Of a stretch of 58,181 nucleotides of DNA, positions 41,751 through 49,828 are shown one piece after another. The notes below the pieces were generated by a model. It did not search any database. It saw only the letters and a program-made list of their open reading frames with translations, and had not been told where the DNA came from. The position numbers and the translations under genes are program-made. The DNA comes from Gammaproteobacteria bacterium UBA7310 (GTDB lineage: Bacteria; Pseudomonadota; Gammaproteobacteria; Pseudomonadales; Ketobacteraceae): assembly GCA_002471665.1 (NCBI GenBank), contig DKQK01000003.1, positions 5,494-63,674 on the forward strand, written 5' to 3'. Numbering within the stretch: position 1 is the first letter of the stretch; each line of letters starts with the position of its first letter.

Positions 41751-43085
41751 TTGGAACGGATGCTGAATCGGGTGTTGAATTGTGGTTGGGATGCCGCCTA
41801 CACGGATCCTGTCCTCTTGCGCCGGGTGCGAACGGCCGCGGCCACCGCCTATTTATTGATTCTGGTGGGCATTCCCTTTCTGTTGCGGGCCTATGAGTGG
41901 CACATCAGTTTGCGCATGCTGTCGGTGACATCCGCCATTGTGCTGGCCGCTTTGGGGCTGCTGGTGATGTGGATCTTTCGTCATTTTGGCATGGCTACGC
42001 AACTGGTCACGCTGGCGGTGTTCGTAGCCGGTGCCGGCGCCATTATGACCAGCGGCGGCATTGGCACCTCCACCCTGGGCTGGTGGATGCTGGTCCCCTT
42101 GCTGGCGGGGCTGCTGCGTGGATTGGGCAGCGGCCTGGGCTGGGGTGCCTTGGTACTGGTGTCTATTTATGCCTGTTATTGGGCCGAACAACATGGCTTT
42201 CGCTTTCCTGATCTGACCCCGCCGGAACACCTTGCCTCGCAACAATTACTGCAGGCCCTGGGTATTACCTGTGCCGTACTCATTCTGGTGAGTAATTTTC
42301 TGTCCCAGATCGGTCAGTCCGAGCGACAGTTGGCGGAACACAATAAAGATCTGCGGCAGCAGGTTAAGCGCGCTGAACAGGCAGAACGGGATCTGACCCG
42401 GGCGCTGGAATCCAAAACCCGGTTTCTGGCCAATATGAGCCATGAAATGAAAACGCCGCTGAACGCCATCGTTGGCTTCTCACGGCAATTGGATAAGCGT
42501 GCCGGTGGTGGCCTTGATGAGCGCAGCCGGGAAGCCCTGCAGCAGGTGATCAAACAGTCCGACGGCATGCTGCTGTTGGTGAATGATCTGTTGGCGCTGG
42601 CGCAACTGGACAAGGGTGAAGCCCACAACGATGAGCTGTACGCTCTGGACTTGCGGGATTTGCTGCGCAGGGTGGTGATGGCGCTGGAACCGGTGGCGGC
42701 CCGTTACCAGTTGCGGATCGAGATGGATGCCCCGGAAAGTGTTACCCAGTCCGGCAACGGGGATCACCTGCTGCAGGTGGTGAACAGCCTGCTGCGCCAT
42801 GCGCTGGCGTCCACCCGGGGGGCGTGGGTGCGGGTCACGCTGGGTGAGTTGCCCCAGGGCGCGTTGCTGCAGGTGCTGTACCCGGGCACGCTCGCAGCCC
42901 ACGACCGGGATCGCCTGTTCGACCGTTATAACCATCTGCACAGCCAACTGCAGCGCGATGTGGGCCTGTCCGGTCTGGCCATGGCGCTGGCCTATGAGCA
43001 TGTGACACGGCATGGCGGCCGTATCGGGGTGAGCGTGGATGAGGGGATGAATCAGATCTGTTTCAACCTCTTCCTGCCCAGTTGA
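41751..43085 (+). CDS. membrane histidine kinase-like protein 2, ATP-binding site degenerate
   Basis: This 444-residue paralogue of the preceding protein aligns along its whole length: NCGWDAAYTDPVLLRRVR at the start, several membrane helices, a coiled linker, and HisKA with H231 in FLANMSHEMKTPLNAIVGF. The ATP-binding domain shows the same losses. The N-box Asn is His350 (SLLRHALAS), there is no DxGxG (LYPGTLAAHD instead), and only the SGLAMALA and RHGG parts of the G2 region remain. TTG 41751 with GAGG seven bases upstream is a likely start; ATG 41760 is the alternative. The matched loss in both copies suggests shared selection rather than random decay. Confidence 0.85.
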   Translation: MERMLNRVLNCGWDAAYTDPVLLRRVRTAAATAYLLILVGIPFLLRAYEWHISLRMLSVTSAIVLAALGLLVMWIFRHFGMATQLVTLAVFVAGAGAIMTSGGIGTSTLGWWMLVPLLAGLLRGLGSGLGWGALVLVSIYACYWAEQHGFRFPDLTPPEHLASQQLLQALGITCAVLILVSNFLSQIGQSERQLAEHNKDLRQQVKRAEQAERDLTRALESKTRFLANMSHEMKTPLNAIVGFSRQLDKRAGGGLDERSREALQQVIKQSDGMLLLVNDLLALAQLDKGEAHNDELYALDLRDLLRRVVMALEPVAARYQLRIEMDAPESVTQSGNGDHLLQVVNSLLRHALASTRGAWVRVTLGELPQGALLQVLYPGTLAAHDRDRLFDRYNHLHSQLQRDVGLSGLAMALAYEHVTRHGGRIGVSVDEGMNQICFNLFLPS

Positions 43086-43188
43086 GCCGGCATCATCCCC
43101 CGCAGCCATTGTTCACGGGGCTGTTGATTTCCGTCAGTGAAATGGGACTTTCTCAGAAAAATACCTGTTAAGCTGTTTCATTTACAAA

Positions 43189-43203
43189 TGACACAAATTA
43201 TCA
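43189..43203. promoter_or_regulatory. Fur-box-like palindrome
   Basis: TGACACAAATTATCA matches the 7-1-7 Fur consensus at 11 of 14 defined positions, within a larger dyad AAATGA/TCATTT. It lies about 70 bases upstream of the periplasmic iron-binding protein gene, in the only AT-rich block nearby. Iron repression of the transporter genes is inferred. Confidence 0.5.
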
Positions 43204-43271
43204 TTTGCTGCCCGGGCCCCGCCGGGTTTCCGGATACAGCGAACTAACTCAATGAATTCAGAGGTGTTGTT

Positions 43272-44336
43272 ATGGTGAAGCGAGGAACCCGCATGATGCT
43301 GTCCTCCCTGGCAGTGATTGCTGCCGGTTGGATCACAGGCTGCAGCGAACAGCAGGAGCCCGCCCGGCAAGAGGCCGCCACTGAGAAGGCCACCGACAAG
43401 GCGGCGGAAGTGGTGGTGTATTCCTCACGCAAAGAGCATTTGGTGAAGCCGCTGTTTGATCGTTTCAAGGATGAAACCGGCATCAAGGTGACCTACATCA
43501 CCGATGGCGAGGGCCCGCTGATGGCGCGCCTGGAGGCGGAAGCCGAGCGTACCCCCGCTGACATGTTCATTACCGTGGATGCCGGTAACCTGTGGCAGGC
43601 GGCCAACATGGGGTTACTCCAGCCGGTGCAGTCCGAGGTGCTGGAAGCGAACATCCCCGATCAGTATCAGGATCCGGAGAACCGCTGGTTTGGCTTATCG
43701 GTGCGGGCGCGCACCATTGTCTACTCCACTGAGCGGGTGCAGCCGGAGCAGCTGTCCACCTATGAAAACCTGTCCACCGAGGAGTGGGATGGCCGCTTGT
43801 GTCTGCGTACCTCGAAGAAGGTCTACAACCAGTCCCTGGTGGCAACGTTGATCGAGCGCCATGGTGAGCAGCGTACCGAAGACATCGTCAAAGGCTGGGT
43901 GGATAACCTGGCCACCGATGTGTTCCCCAACGATACCTCCCTGATGGAGGCCATCGCCGCCGGGCAGTGTGATGTGGGCATCGTCAACACCTACTATTTC
44001 GGCCGCTTGCAGAAAGAGAACCCCGACATCCCCCTGGCCCTGTTCTGGCCCAATCAGCAGAGCTCCGGTGTACACGTCAATATTTCCGGCGCCGGTATCA
44101 CCCGGCACGCCAAGCACCCGCAAGCGGCCCGGCAGTTGCTGGAGTGGCTGGCGCAGGGGGAAGCCCAGGCCATGTTCGGTGGCCTGAATATGGAGTATCC
44201 GGTGAACCCTGACGTGGCCGTCGATGAACTGGTGCAGTCCTGGGGCACCTTCAAAGCCGACGACCTCAACGTGGAAGTGGCGGGGCGCCGTCAGGTGGAA
44301 GCCATCAAGCTGATGGATCGGGCCGGTTACCGGTAA
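43272..44336 (+). CDS. iron(III) ABC transporter substrate-binding protein (FutA/FbpA type)
   Basis: This 354-residue periplasmic binding protein has a lipoprotein signal (SSLAVIAAGWITGC). The mature region has VVVYSSRKEHLVKPLFDRF, the family's N-terminal iron-contact segment, and CDVGIVNTYYFGRL, whose adjacent tyrosines are the usual ferric ligands. NISGAGITRHAKHP is also typical. It would deliver Fe(III) to the permease encoded 13 bases downstream. A Fur-like box lies upstream. AGAGG before the ATG is the ribosome site. Confidence 0.92.
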   Translation: MVKRGTRMMLSSLAVIAAGWITGCSEQQEPARQEAATEKATDKAAEVVVYSSRKEHLVKPLFDRFKDETGIKVTYITDGEGPLMARLEAEAERTPADMFITVDAGNLWQAANMGLLQPVQSEVLEANIPDQYQDPENRWFGLSVRARTIVYSTERVQPEQLSTYENLSTEEWDGRLCLRTSKKVYNQSLVATLIERHGEQRTEDIVKGWVDNLATDVFPNDTSLMEAIAAGQCDVGIVNTYYFGRLQKENPDIPLALFWPNQQSSGVHVNISGAGITRHAKHPQAARQLLEWLAQGEAQAMFGGLNMEYPVNPDVAVDELVQSWGTFKADDLNVEVAGRRQVEAIKLMDRAGYR

Positions 44337-44348
44337 GTTGATCCTGCC

Positions 44349-45995
44349 TTGACCCTGGCCGCCGCGCGTCCGCACCCCTATTTACCCAACCTGCTGCGGC
44401 GGGTGGGGCTGTTGCGCGCCTGCGCGTTGGCGCTGGCGTTCATGGTGGGCATGCCGCTGTTGGTGATTGCGCTCAGTTGGGGAGAGGTGAACGCCGAGAT
44501 CTGGCTGCACCTGGCCCAGACCCAACTGGGGCGCCTGCTGGGCAACACCCTGGTGCTGGTGCTGGGGGTGGGTGTATCGGTGCTGCTGTTGGGGGTGCCC
44601 CTGGCCTGGTTTATTGCCACCTGCGAGTTCCCCGGGCGCAAATGGTTTGATGTGGCCCTGATGCTGCCGTTGGCGGTACCGGCCTATGTGATGGCGTTTG
44701 TGCTGGTGGGGCTGCTGGATTATGCCGGCCCGGTGCAGACTCTGCTGCGGGGCTGGATCGGGCCCTCCATCGCTTTCAGCTTCCGGGGCACCGGGGCCGT
44801 GGTGATGGTGATGTCCCTGGTGCTCTATCCCTATGTGTATATGCTGTCACGCAATGCCTTTCTGGCACAGGGCCGGGAGCCGCTGGAAGCGGCCCGGGTG
44901 TTGGGGCTGGGCCCACTGCAGGGGTTTTTGCGGGTGGCCCTGCCCATGGCCCGACCGGCGATCATTGCCGGCCTCGCCCTGGCGCTGATGGAAACCCTGG
45001 CGGACTTCGGGGCCGTGGCGGTATTCAATTACGACACCTTCACCACCGCCATCTACAAGGCCTGGTATGGCTTTTTTAATTTGCAGACAGCGGCGCAATT
45101 GGCGTCCATGTTGCTCTTGATTGTGCTCACCGGGCTGTACCTGGAGCGCCGTGGCCGGGGCTCGGCCCGTTACTATCAGAGTGCCCGCCGTCGCGCCAAG
45201 GCTAGCCGCATGCCGCTGCAGGGGTACAAAGCCTGGTTGGTGAGCGCCTGGTGCGGGCTGGTATTTGTGCTGGCCTTTCTGGTGCCGGTGGGGCAGTTGC
45301 TGGTGTGGATACTGCAGGGCGCCTGGCAGGATCTGGATGCCCGTTATCTGGGATTGGTGGGGCACACGCTCTATCTGGCGGCCATCGCCGCGCTGATCAC
45401 CGTGGCCGCCGCATTTCTGCTGGCCCTGTACCGGCGCAGCTACAAAGGGGCCCTGTCCGGCGGCATTGTGCGCCTGGCCACCGTGGGGTACGCCCTGCCG
45501 GGGTCTGTGCTGGCGGTGGGCATCATGCTCAGTTTCAACTGGCTGGATGGCTGGGCGGCGCAGCTGCAAACCGCCCTGGGCCTGGCCGTGCAGCCGGTTT
45601 TTGTGGGGGGCGTACTGGCCCTGTTGCTGGCATACACCACCCGCTTTCTGGCGGCCGCCTTCGGCCCGGTGGAAACCAGCCTGGATCGCATTCGCCCCTC
45701 CATTCCGGAGGCGGCCGCCATCCTGGGTGCGCGCCCGGCGGAGATCGTGCGGCGTATCTACCTGCCCATGCTGACACCGGGGCTGCTGACGGCAGCCCTG
45801 CTGGTGTTTGTGGATGTGATGAAAGAAATGCCCGCCACCCTGCTGATGCGCCCGTTCGGTTGGGATACCCTGGCGGTGCGCATCTATGAGATGACCTCCG
45901 AAGGCTTATGGCAGCAGGCCGCCCTGCCGGGATTGTCCATTGTGCTGGTGGGCCTGGTGCCGGTGATCATTCTGGTGCGGCGCTCAGCTCACTAG
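44349..45995 (+). CDS. iron(III) ABC transporter permease (FbpB/SfuB type)
   Basis: This 548-residue permease has two fused permease halves, each with about six membrane helices and an EAA loop that contacts the ATPase: EPLEAARVLGLGPLQGFLRV (about 178-197) and PEAAAILGARPAEIVRRIY (about 455-473). The start seems to be TTG 44349, with only a weak ribosome site; translation may be coupled to the binding-protein gene. No ATP-binding subunit gene follows, so the ATPase must be encoded elsewhere. Confidence 0.92.
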   Translation: MTLAAARPHPYLPNLLRRVGLLRACALALAFMVGMPLLVIALSWGEVNAEIWLHLAQTQLGRLLGNTLVLVLGVGVSVLLLGVPLAWFIATCEFPGRKWFDVALMLPLAVPAYVMAFVLVGLLDYAGPVQTLLRGWIGPSIAFSFRGTGAVVMVMSLVLYPYVYMLSRNAFLAQGREPLEAARVLGLGPLQGFLRVALPMARPAIIAGLALALMETLADFGAVAVFNYDTFTTAIYKAWYGFFNLQTAAQLASMLLLIVLTGLYLERRGRGSARYYQSARRRAKASRMPLQGYKAWLVSAWCGLVFVLAFLVPVGQLLVWILQGAWQDLDARYLGLVGHTLYLAAIAALITVAAAFLLALYRRSYKGALSGGIVRLATVGYALPGSVLAVGIMLSFNWLDGWAAQLQTALGLAVQPVFVGGVLALLLAYTTRFLAAAFGPVETSLDRIRPSIPEAAAILGARPAEIVRRIYLPMLTPGLLTAALLVFVDVMKEMPATLLMRPFGWDTLAVRIYEMTSEGLWQQAALPGLSIVLVGLVPVIILVRRSAH

Positions 45996-46005
45996 GCCCC
46001 GGCCG

Positions 46006-46698
46006 TCAGGATTGGTTCAGCAGATCCAGCAGGGCGCGGGCGGTGGCCGCCGACGAGGCCGGGTTCTGCCCGGTAACCAGCAACCCGTCCACTACAACGT
46101 GGCTTTGCCAGTCTTCCCCCTTCTGGTAATGGGCACCCTGTTGTTGCAGCATGTCTTCCACCAAAAACGGCACTATCCCGGTCAGCTCCACTGCCGCTTC
46201 CTCTGAGTTGGAAAATCCGGTGACGTTCTTGCCCTTCACCAGTGCATCGCCATCGGCGCCCTTAGGGTGTTTGAAGACAGCAGGGCCATGACACACCGCC
46301 GCCACCGGCTTGCCGCTGTGGTGGAACGTTTCGATCAGGGCGATGCTGTGTGGGTCTTCTGCCAGATCCCACAACGGGCCGTGGCCACCGGGAAAGAAAA
46401 CCGCATCAAAATCCGCGCTATTGAGCTCCGCCAGTTTGTGGGTATTACCCAGCCGGGCCTGTAGGTCGGGATCGTCCTGGTAGCGGCGGGTGCTGTCGGT
46501 TTGGGCGGGCTCCTCCTGGCTGCGGGGATCAACCGGGGGTTGGCCGCCCTTGGGGGACGCCAGGGTAATCTCGGCACCGCCATCCAGAAAGGCATAATAG
46601 GGTGTGGTGAATTCCTCCAGCCAGAATCCGGTGGTGTGATCAGTGTTGCCCAGTTGGGCGTGGGAGGTGAGAACAAACAGTATTTTGAGAGGGGTCAT
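46006..46698 (-). CDS. DJ-1/PfpI-family protein (Hsp31/glyoxalase III-like)
   Basis: This 230-residue class I glutamine amidotransferase-like protein has the nucleophile elbow AAVCHGPAVF with the reactive cysteine, and FFPGGHGPLWDL with the conserved histidine and glycine loop. The N-terminal FVLTSHAQLGNTDHTTGFWLEEFTTPYY is typical of the Hsp31-like branch, members of which convert methylglyoxal to lactate or act as chaperones. It is convergent with the iron permease gene, 11 bases apart. Which activity applies cannot be read from the sequence. Confidence 0.9.
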   Translation of the reverse strand: MTPLKILFVLTSHAQLGNTDHTTGFWLEEFTTPYYAFLDGGAEITLASPKGGQPPVDPRSQEEPAQTDSTRRYQDDPDLQARLGNTHKLAELNSADFDAVFFPGGHGPLWDLAEDPHSIALIETFHHSGKPVAAVCHGPAVFKHPKGADGDALVKGKNVTGFSNSEEAAVELTGIVPFLVEDMLQQQGAHYQKGEDWQSHVVVDGLLVTGQNPASSAATARALLDLLNQS

Positions 46699-46774
46699 GA
46701 TGTGCCTCCTTTCAAGTGGGTGAAGCGACCTGCGAACCGTCGCCTGGGCTTAACGTAACAGAATTGCTCCCCAC

Positions 46775-46802
46775 TGGTCACGTGCCCCGGACCTGAGTAC
46801 AA
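46775..46802 (+). promoter_or_regulatory. candidate promoter of the gcv operon
   Basis: TGGTCA, 16 bases, TACAAT would start transcription near 46809 and leave a leader of about 64 bases. A second TACAAT at 46844 lacks a good -35 box. No glycine riboswitch is visible in this leader. Confidence 0.3.
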
Positions 46803-46872
46803 TTGCCCCCCTTAAAATTCTCTACCCGCAGCGATTGTTTTGGTACAATCGTGCCAAAAATGGAGTGAGACC

Positions 46873-47955
46873 ATGGCCAATCGCACAGCCCTGTATGTCA
46901 GCCACCTGCAAGCCGGTGCCAAGATGGTGAATTTCGGTGGCTGGGACATGCCCATCAACTATGGCTCCCAGATTGAAGAGCACAACACCGTGCGCGGTGA
47001 TGCCGGTATGTTTGATGTATCCCACATGACCGTGGTGGATGTGACCGGACCCGCCAGCCAGGCGTATCTGCAGCGCCTGCTGGCCAACAACGTGGCCAAG
47101 CTCAAAACACCGGGCAAAGCGCTCTACAGCGGCATGCTCAATGTGGATGGCGGCGTTATAGATGATCTGATTGTTTACAACATGGAAGGCTGGTACCGGT
47201 TGGTGGTGAACTGCGCCACCCGCGAGAAAGACCTGGCCTGGATGGATACCCAGAGCGCCGGCTTTGACGTCACCATCACCGAGCGCCCCGACTTTGCCAT
47301 GATCGCCGTGCAGGGGCCCAATGCCATTGCCAAGACCTGCGCCGTGGTGGGCGAACCCAAGGCCGATGTGATCCGGTCACTGAGTGTGTTTCAGGGGTTG
47401 CCCGCCGACGACTGGTTTATCGCCCGCACCGGCTATACCGGTGAAGACGGCCTGGAGATCATGGTGCCCGACGCGCAGGTTGCCGGGTTCTGGCAGCAGC
47501 TGTTGGAGGGCGGTGTGGCCCCCTGCGGTTTGGGTGCCCGCGACACCCTGCGTCTGGAAGCCGGCATGAACCTGTACGGCTCGGACATGGATGAAACCGT
47601 ATCACCGTTGTGCGCCGGCATGGGCTGGACCATCGCCTGGAGCCCGGAAGACCGGGAATTCATCGGCCGCAACGCTTTGGAACAACAGAAGGCCGACGGG
47701 GTTGCCTTCAAACAGGTGGGCCTGGTGCTGGAAACCCGGGGCGTGTTGCGTGGCCACCAGAAAGTGAGCGTATTAAACGTGGGGGAAGGTGAGATCACCA
47801 GTGGGACATTTTCCCCCACCTTGGGATATTCTATTGCCCTGGCGAGGGTGCCCTTGGCGACTGCGGATTCCGCCCAGGTTGAAATCCGGGGCAAGTTGCA
47901 CGAGGTGAAAGTGGTGAAGCCACCTTTCGTCCGCAACGGCAAACAGGTTTTTTAA
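46873..47955 (+). CDS. gcvT: glycine cleavage system T protein (aminomethyltransferase)
   Basis: GcvT transfers the methylene group from the lipoyl-bound intermediate to tetrahydrofolate, releasing ammonia. The 360-residue protein shows AGAKMVNFGGWDMPINYGSQ, AGMFDVSHM, DDLIVYNM, RTGYTGEDGLEI and GLGARDTLRLEAGMNLYG, all normal for the family. ATG 46873 has GGAGTGAGACC upstream and replaces a frame start 11 codons earlier. It leads a gcvT-gcvH-gcvPA-gcvPB operon; the L protein gene is not here. Confidence 0.97.
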   Translation: MANRTALYVSHLQAGAKMVNFGGWDMPINYGSQIEEHNTVRGDAGMFDVSHMTVVDVTGPASQAYLQRLLANNVAKLKTPGKALYSGMLNVDGGVIDDLIVYNMEGWYRLVVNCATREKDLAWMDTQSAGFDVTITERPDFAMIAVQGPNAIAKTCAVVGEPKADVIRSLSVFQGLPADDWFIARTGYTGEDGLEIMVPDAQVAGFWQQLLEGGVAPCGLGARDTLRLEAGMNLYGSDMDETVSPLCAGMGWTIAWSPEDREFIGRNALEQQKADGVAFKQVGLVLETRGVLRGHQKVSVLNVGEGEITSGTFSPTLGYSIALARVPLATADSAQVEIRGKLHEVKVVKPPFVRNGKQVF

Positions 47956-47997
47956 TTTTTCGATTCCATAACCTTATATCAGTTCTGAGGAAGCATC

Positions 47998-48384
47998 ATG
48001 AGCGAAATACCTACCGAATTGCGTTACCTGTCATCTCACGAATGGGTGCGTGTGGAAGATGGCGTTGCCACTGTGGGCATCACCGCCCACGCCCAGGAAG
48101 CCATGGGTGATCTGGTGTACGTAGAAACCCCTGAAGTGGGTACCACACTGGCCGCGGGTGATGAAGCCGGCGTGGTTGAATCCGTAAAAGCCGCATCCGA
48201 CATTTACACGCCGGTGTCCGGTGAGGTGATTGAAATCAACGATGCTCTGGAAGATGCACCGGAAACCGTCAACTCCGATCCCTATGGCGCGGGCTGGATG
48301 TTTAAAATTCAGGTGGCGGATGAAGCCGAACTGGAAAACACCCTTACCGCCGACGAATATCAGGCGCAGATCGAAGACGAGTAA
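47998..48384 (+). CDS. gcvH: glycine cleavage system H protein
   Basis: GcvH carries the lipoyl arm that shuttles aminomethyl between P, T and L proteins. The 128-residue protein has SHEWVRVEDGVATVGIT near its start, GDLVYVETPEVG, and the lipoylated lysine in VVESVKAASDIYTPVSG. The end ADEYQAQIEDE is usual. A gap of 42 bases with a GAGGAAGC ribosome site separates it from gcvT. An intrinsic-terminator-like hairpin follows before gcvPA. Confidence 0.98.
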   Translation: MSEIPTELRYLSSHEWVRVEDGVATVGITAHAQEAMGDLVYVETPEVGTTLAAGDEAGVVESVKAASDIYTPVSGEVIEINDALEDAPETVNSDPYGAGWMFKIQVADEAELENTLTADEYQAQIEDE

Positions 48385-48413
48385 GTCATCGCCCTGACAC
48401 CCGGTTGCAACAC

Positions 48414-48447
48414 AGCCCGATTCCTGCAGTCGGGCTTTCGTCTTTTT
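48414..48447 (+). terminator. hairpin and T-tract between gcvH and gcvPA
   Basis: AGCCCGA (48414-48420) and TCGGGCT (48430-48436) form a 7-bp stem with a 9-nt loop, followed by TTCGTCTTTTT. This is a good intrinsic terminator shape, placed inside an operon whose genes share one orientation. It probably terminates part of the transcripts and sets the GcvT/H to GcvP ratio. Confidence 0.7.
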
Positions 48448-48472
48448 ATCTCCCGCATAACGGTAACCCAAG

Positions 48473-49828
48473 ATGCCCTATATTCCCCATACCGACGATG
48501 ACGTAAAACGCATGCTGGATACCATCGGTGTCAACAGCATCGATGATTTGTTTGATGAGATTCCCCAAGACATCATCGCCCAACCCCTGCAACAGGTGCC
48601 CCCCGGTAAAACCGAGATGGAAACCATGCGCATCATGAACGATCGCGCCGCGCAGGACGGGGGCAACCTGTGCTTTATCGGTGCCGGTGCCTACGAGCAC
48701 CACATTCCGGCCGCAGTGTGGGAGATTGCCAGCCGGGGGGAGTTCCTCACTGCGTACACCCCCTATCAGGCGGAAGCCAGCCAGGGCACCCTGCAGGTGA
48801 TTTACGAATACCAATCCATGATCGCGCACCTGTGCGGCATGGACGTGTCCAATGCCTCCCTCTACGACGGCGGCTCCGGTTTGTCGGAAGCGGTGTTGAT
48901 GGCGGTGCGGGCCAATCGCAAATCCAAATCCAAAAAAGCGCTGGTGCTCACCAGTGTGAATCCGCTGTATCGCCAGGCCACCACCAACATTGTGGAAAAC
49001 CAGGGCCTGGAGCTGGTGGACGTGGCCTACTGCAGCGTGGAAGGCACCACCCCGGTAGCCGCACTCAAGCATTTTGAAGGCCAGGATTTTGCCGCGTTAA
49101 TTATCCAGCAACCCAACTTCTTCGGCTCACTGGAAGATGTGGACGCATTGACCGACTGGGCCCACGCCAACGGCATGCTGGTGATTGCCTCGGTGAACCC
49201 CACCTCGCTGGCGCTGTTGAAACCGCCCGGTGAATGGGGCGAGAAAGGCGCCGACATCGCCGTGGGTGAAGGCCAGCCCTTGGGGGTGCCGCTGTCGTCC
49301 GGCGGGCCTTACTTTGGATTCATTACCTGTAAGCAACAACACGTGCGGCAAATGCCCGGCCGCATCATCGGCCGCACGGTGGACATGGAAGGCCGCCCCG
49401 GTTTTGCCTTAACCCTGCAGGCCCGCGAGCAACACATTCGCCGCTCCAAGGCCACTTCCAACATCTGTACCAACCAGGGCCTGGCCATGACCGCCGCCAC
49501 AGTGTACATGAGCTTGCTGGGTGCCGACGGCCTGCAACAAGTGGCCGTGGCCAGTCACAACAACACCCAAAGCCTGCTGCAAAAACTCACCGCCATCGAC
49601 GGCGTGGAGAAAGTGTTCTCCGCCCACACGTTTCATGAAGTGGTGATCCGCATCCCCGGTAATGCTGCCGACGTACTGAAAAAACTGGCGGACAAAGGCA
49701 TCCAGGGGGGCGTGGACTTAAGCGCCTGGTACGCGGAACTGGAAAACTGCATTTTGTTGTGCGCCACCGAAACCAAAATTGAATCGGACCTTGAACGTTA
49801 TGCCGCTGCGCTGCAGGAGGTGCTGTGA
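48473..49828 (+). CDS. gcvPA: glycine dehydrogenase (decarboxylating) subunit 1
   Basis: This is the N-terminal half of the glycine-cleaving P protein as a separate 451-residue subunit. It starts MPYIPHTDDDVKRMLDTIGV, the usual two-subunit GcvPA opening, with FIGAGAYEHHIPAAVWEIASR, YTPYQAEASQGTLQ and TSNICTNQGLAMTAATVYMS. It lacks the PLP lysine, which is in the partner. The stop codon overlaps the gcvPB start (TGATG), so the two subunits are made together in equal amounts. Confidence 0.96.
   Translation: MPYIPHTDDDVKRMLDTIGVNSIDDLFDEIPQDIIAQPLQQVPPGKTEMETMRIMNDRAAQDGGNLCFIGAGAYEHHIPAAVWEIASRGEFLTAYTPYQAEASQGTLQVIYEYQSMIAHLCGMDVSNASLYDGGSGLSEAVLMAVRANRKSKSKKALVLTSVNPLYRQATTNIVENQGLELVDVAYCSVEGTTPVAALKHFEGQDFAALIIQQPNFFGSLEDVDALTDWAHANGMLVIASVNPTSLALLKPPGEWGEKGADIAVGEGQPLGVPLSSGGPYFGFITCKQQHVRQMPGRIIGRTVDMEGRPGFALTLQAREQHIRRSKATSNICTNQGLAMTAATVYMSLLGADGLQQVAVASHNNTQSLLQKLTAIDGVEKVFSAHTFHEVVIRIPGNAADVLKKLADKGIQGGVDLSAWYAELENCILLCATETKIESDLERYAAALQEVL

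Noticed and set aside
46741..46872. Glycine riboswitch upstream of gcvT
   Set aside because: I looked for the paired aptamer cores expected before gcvT and found none in this short leader.
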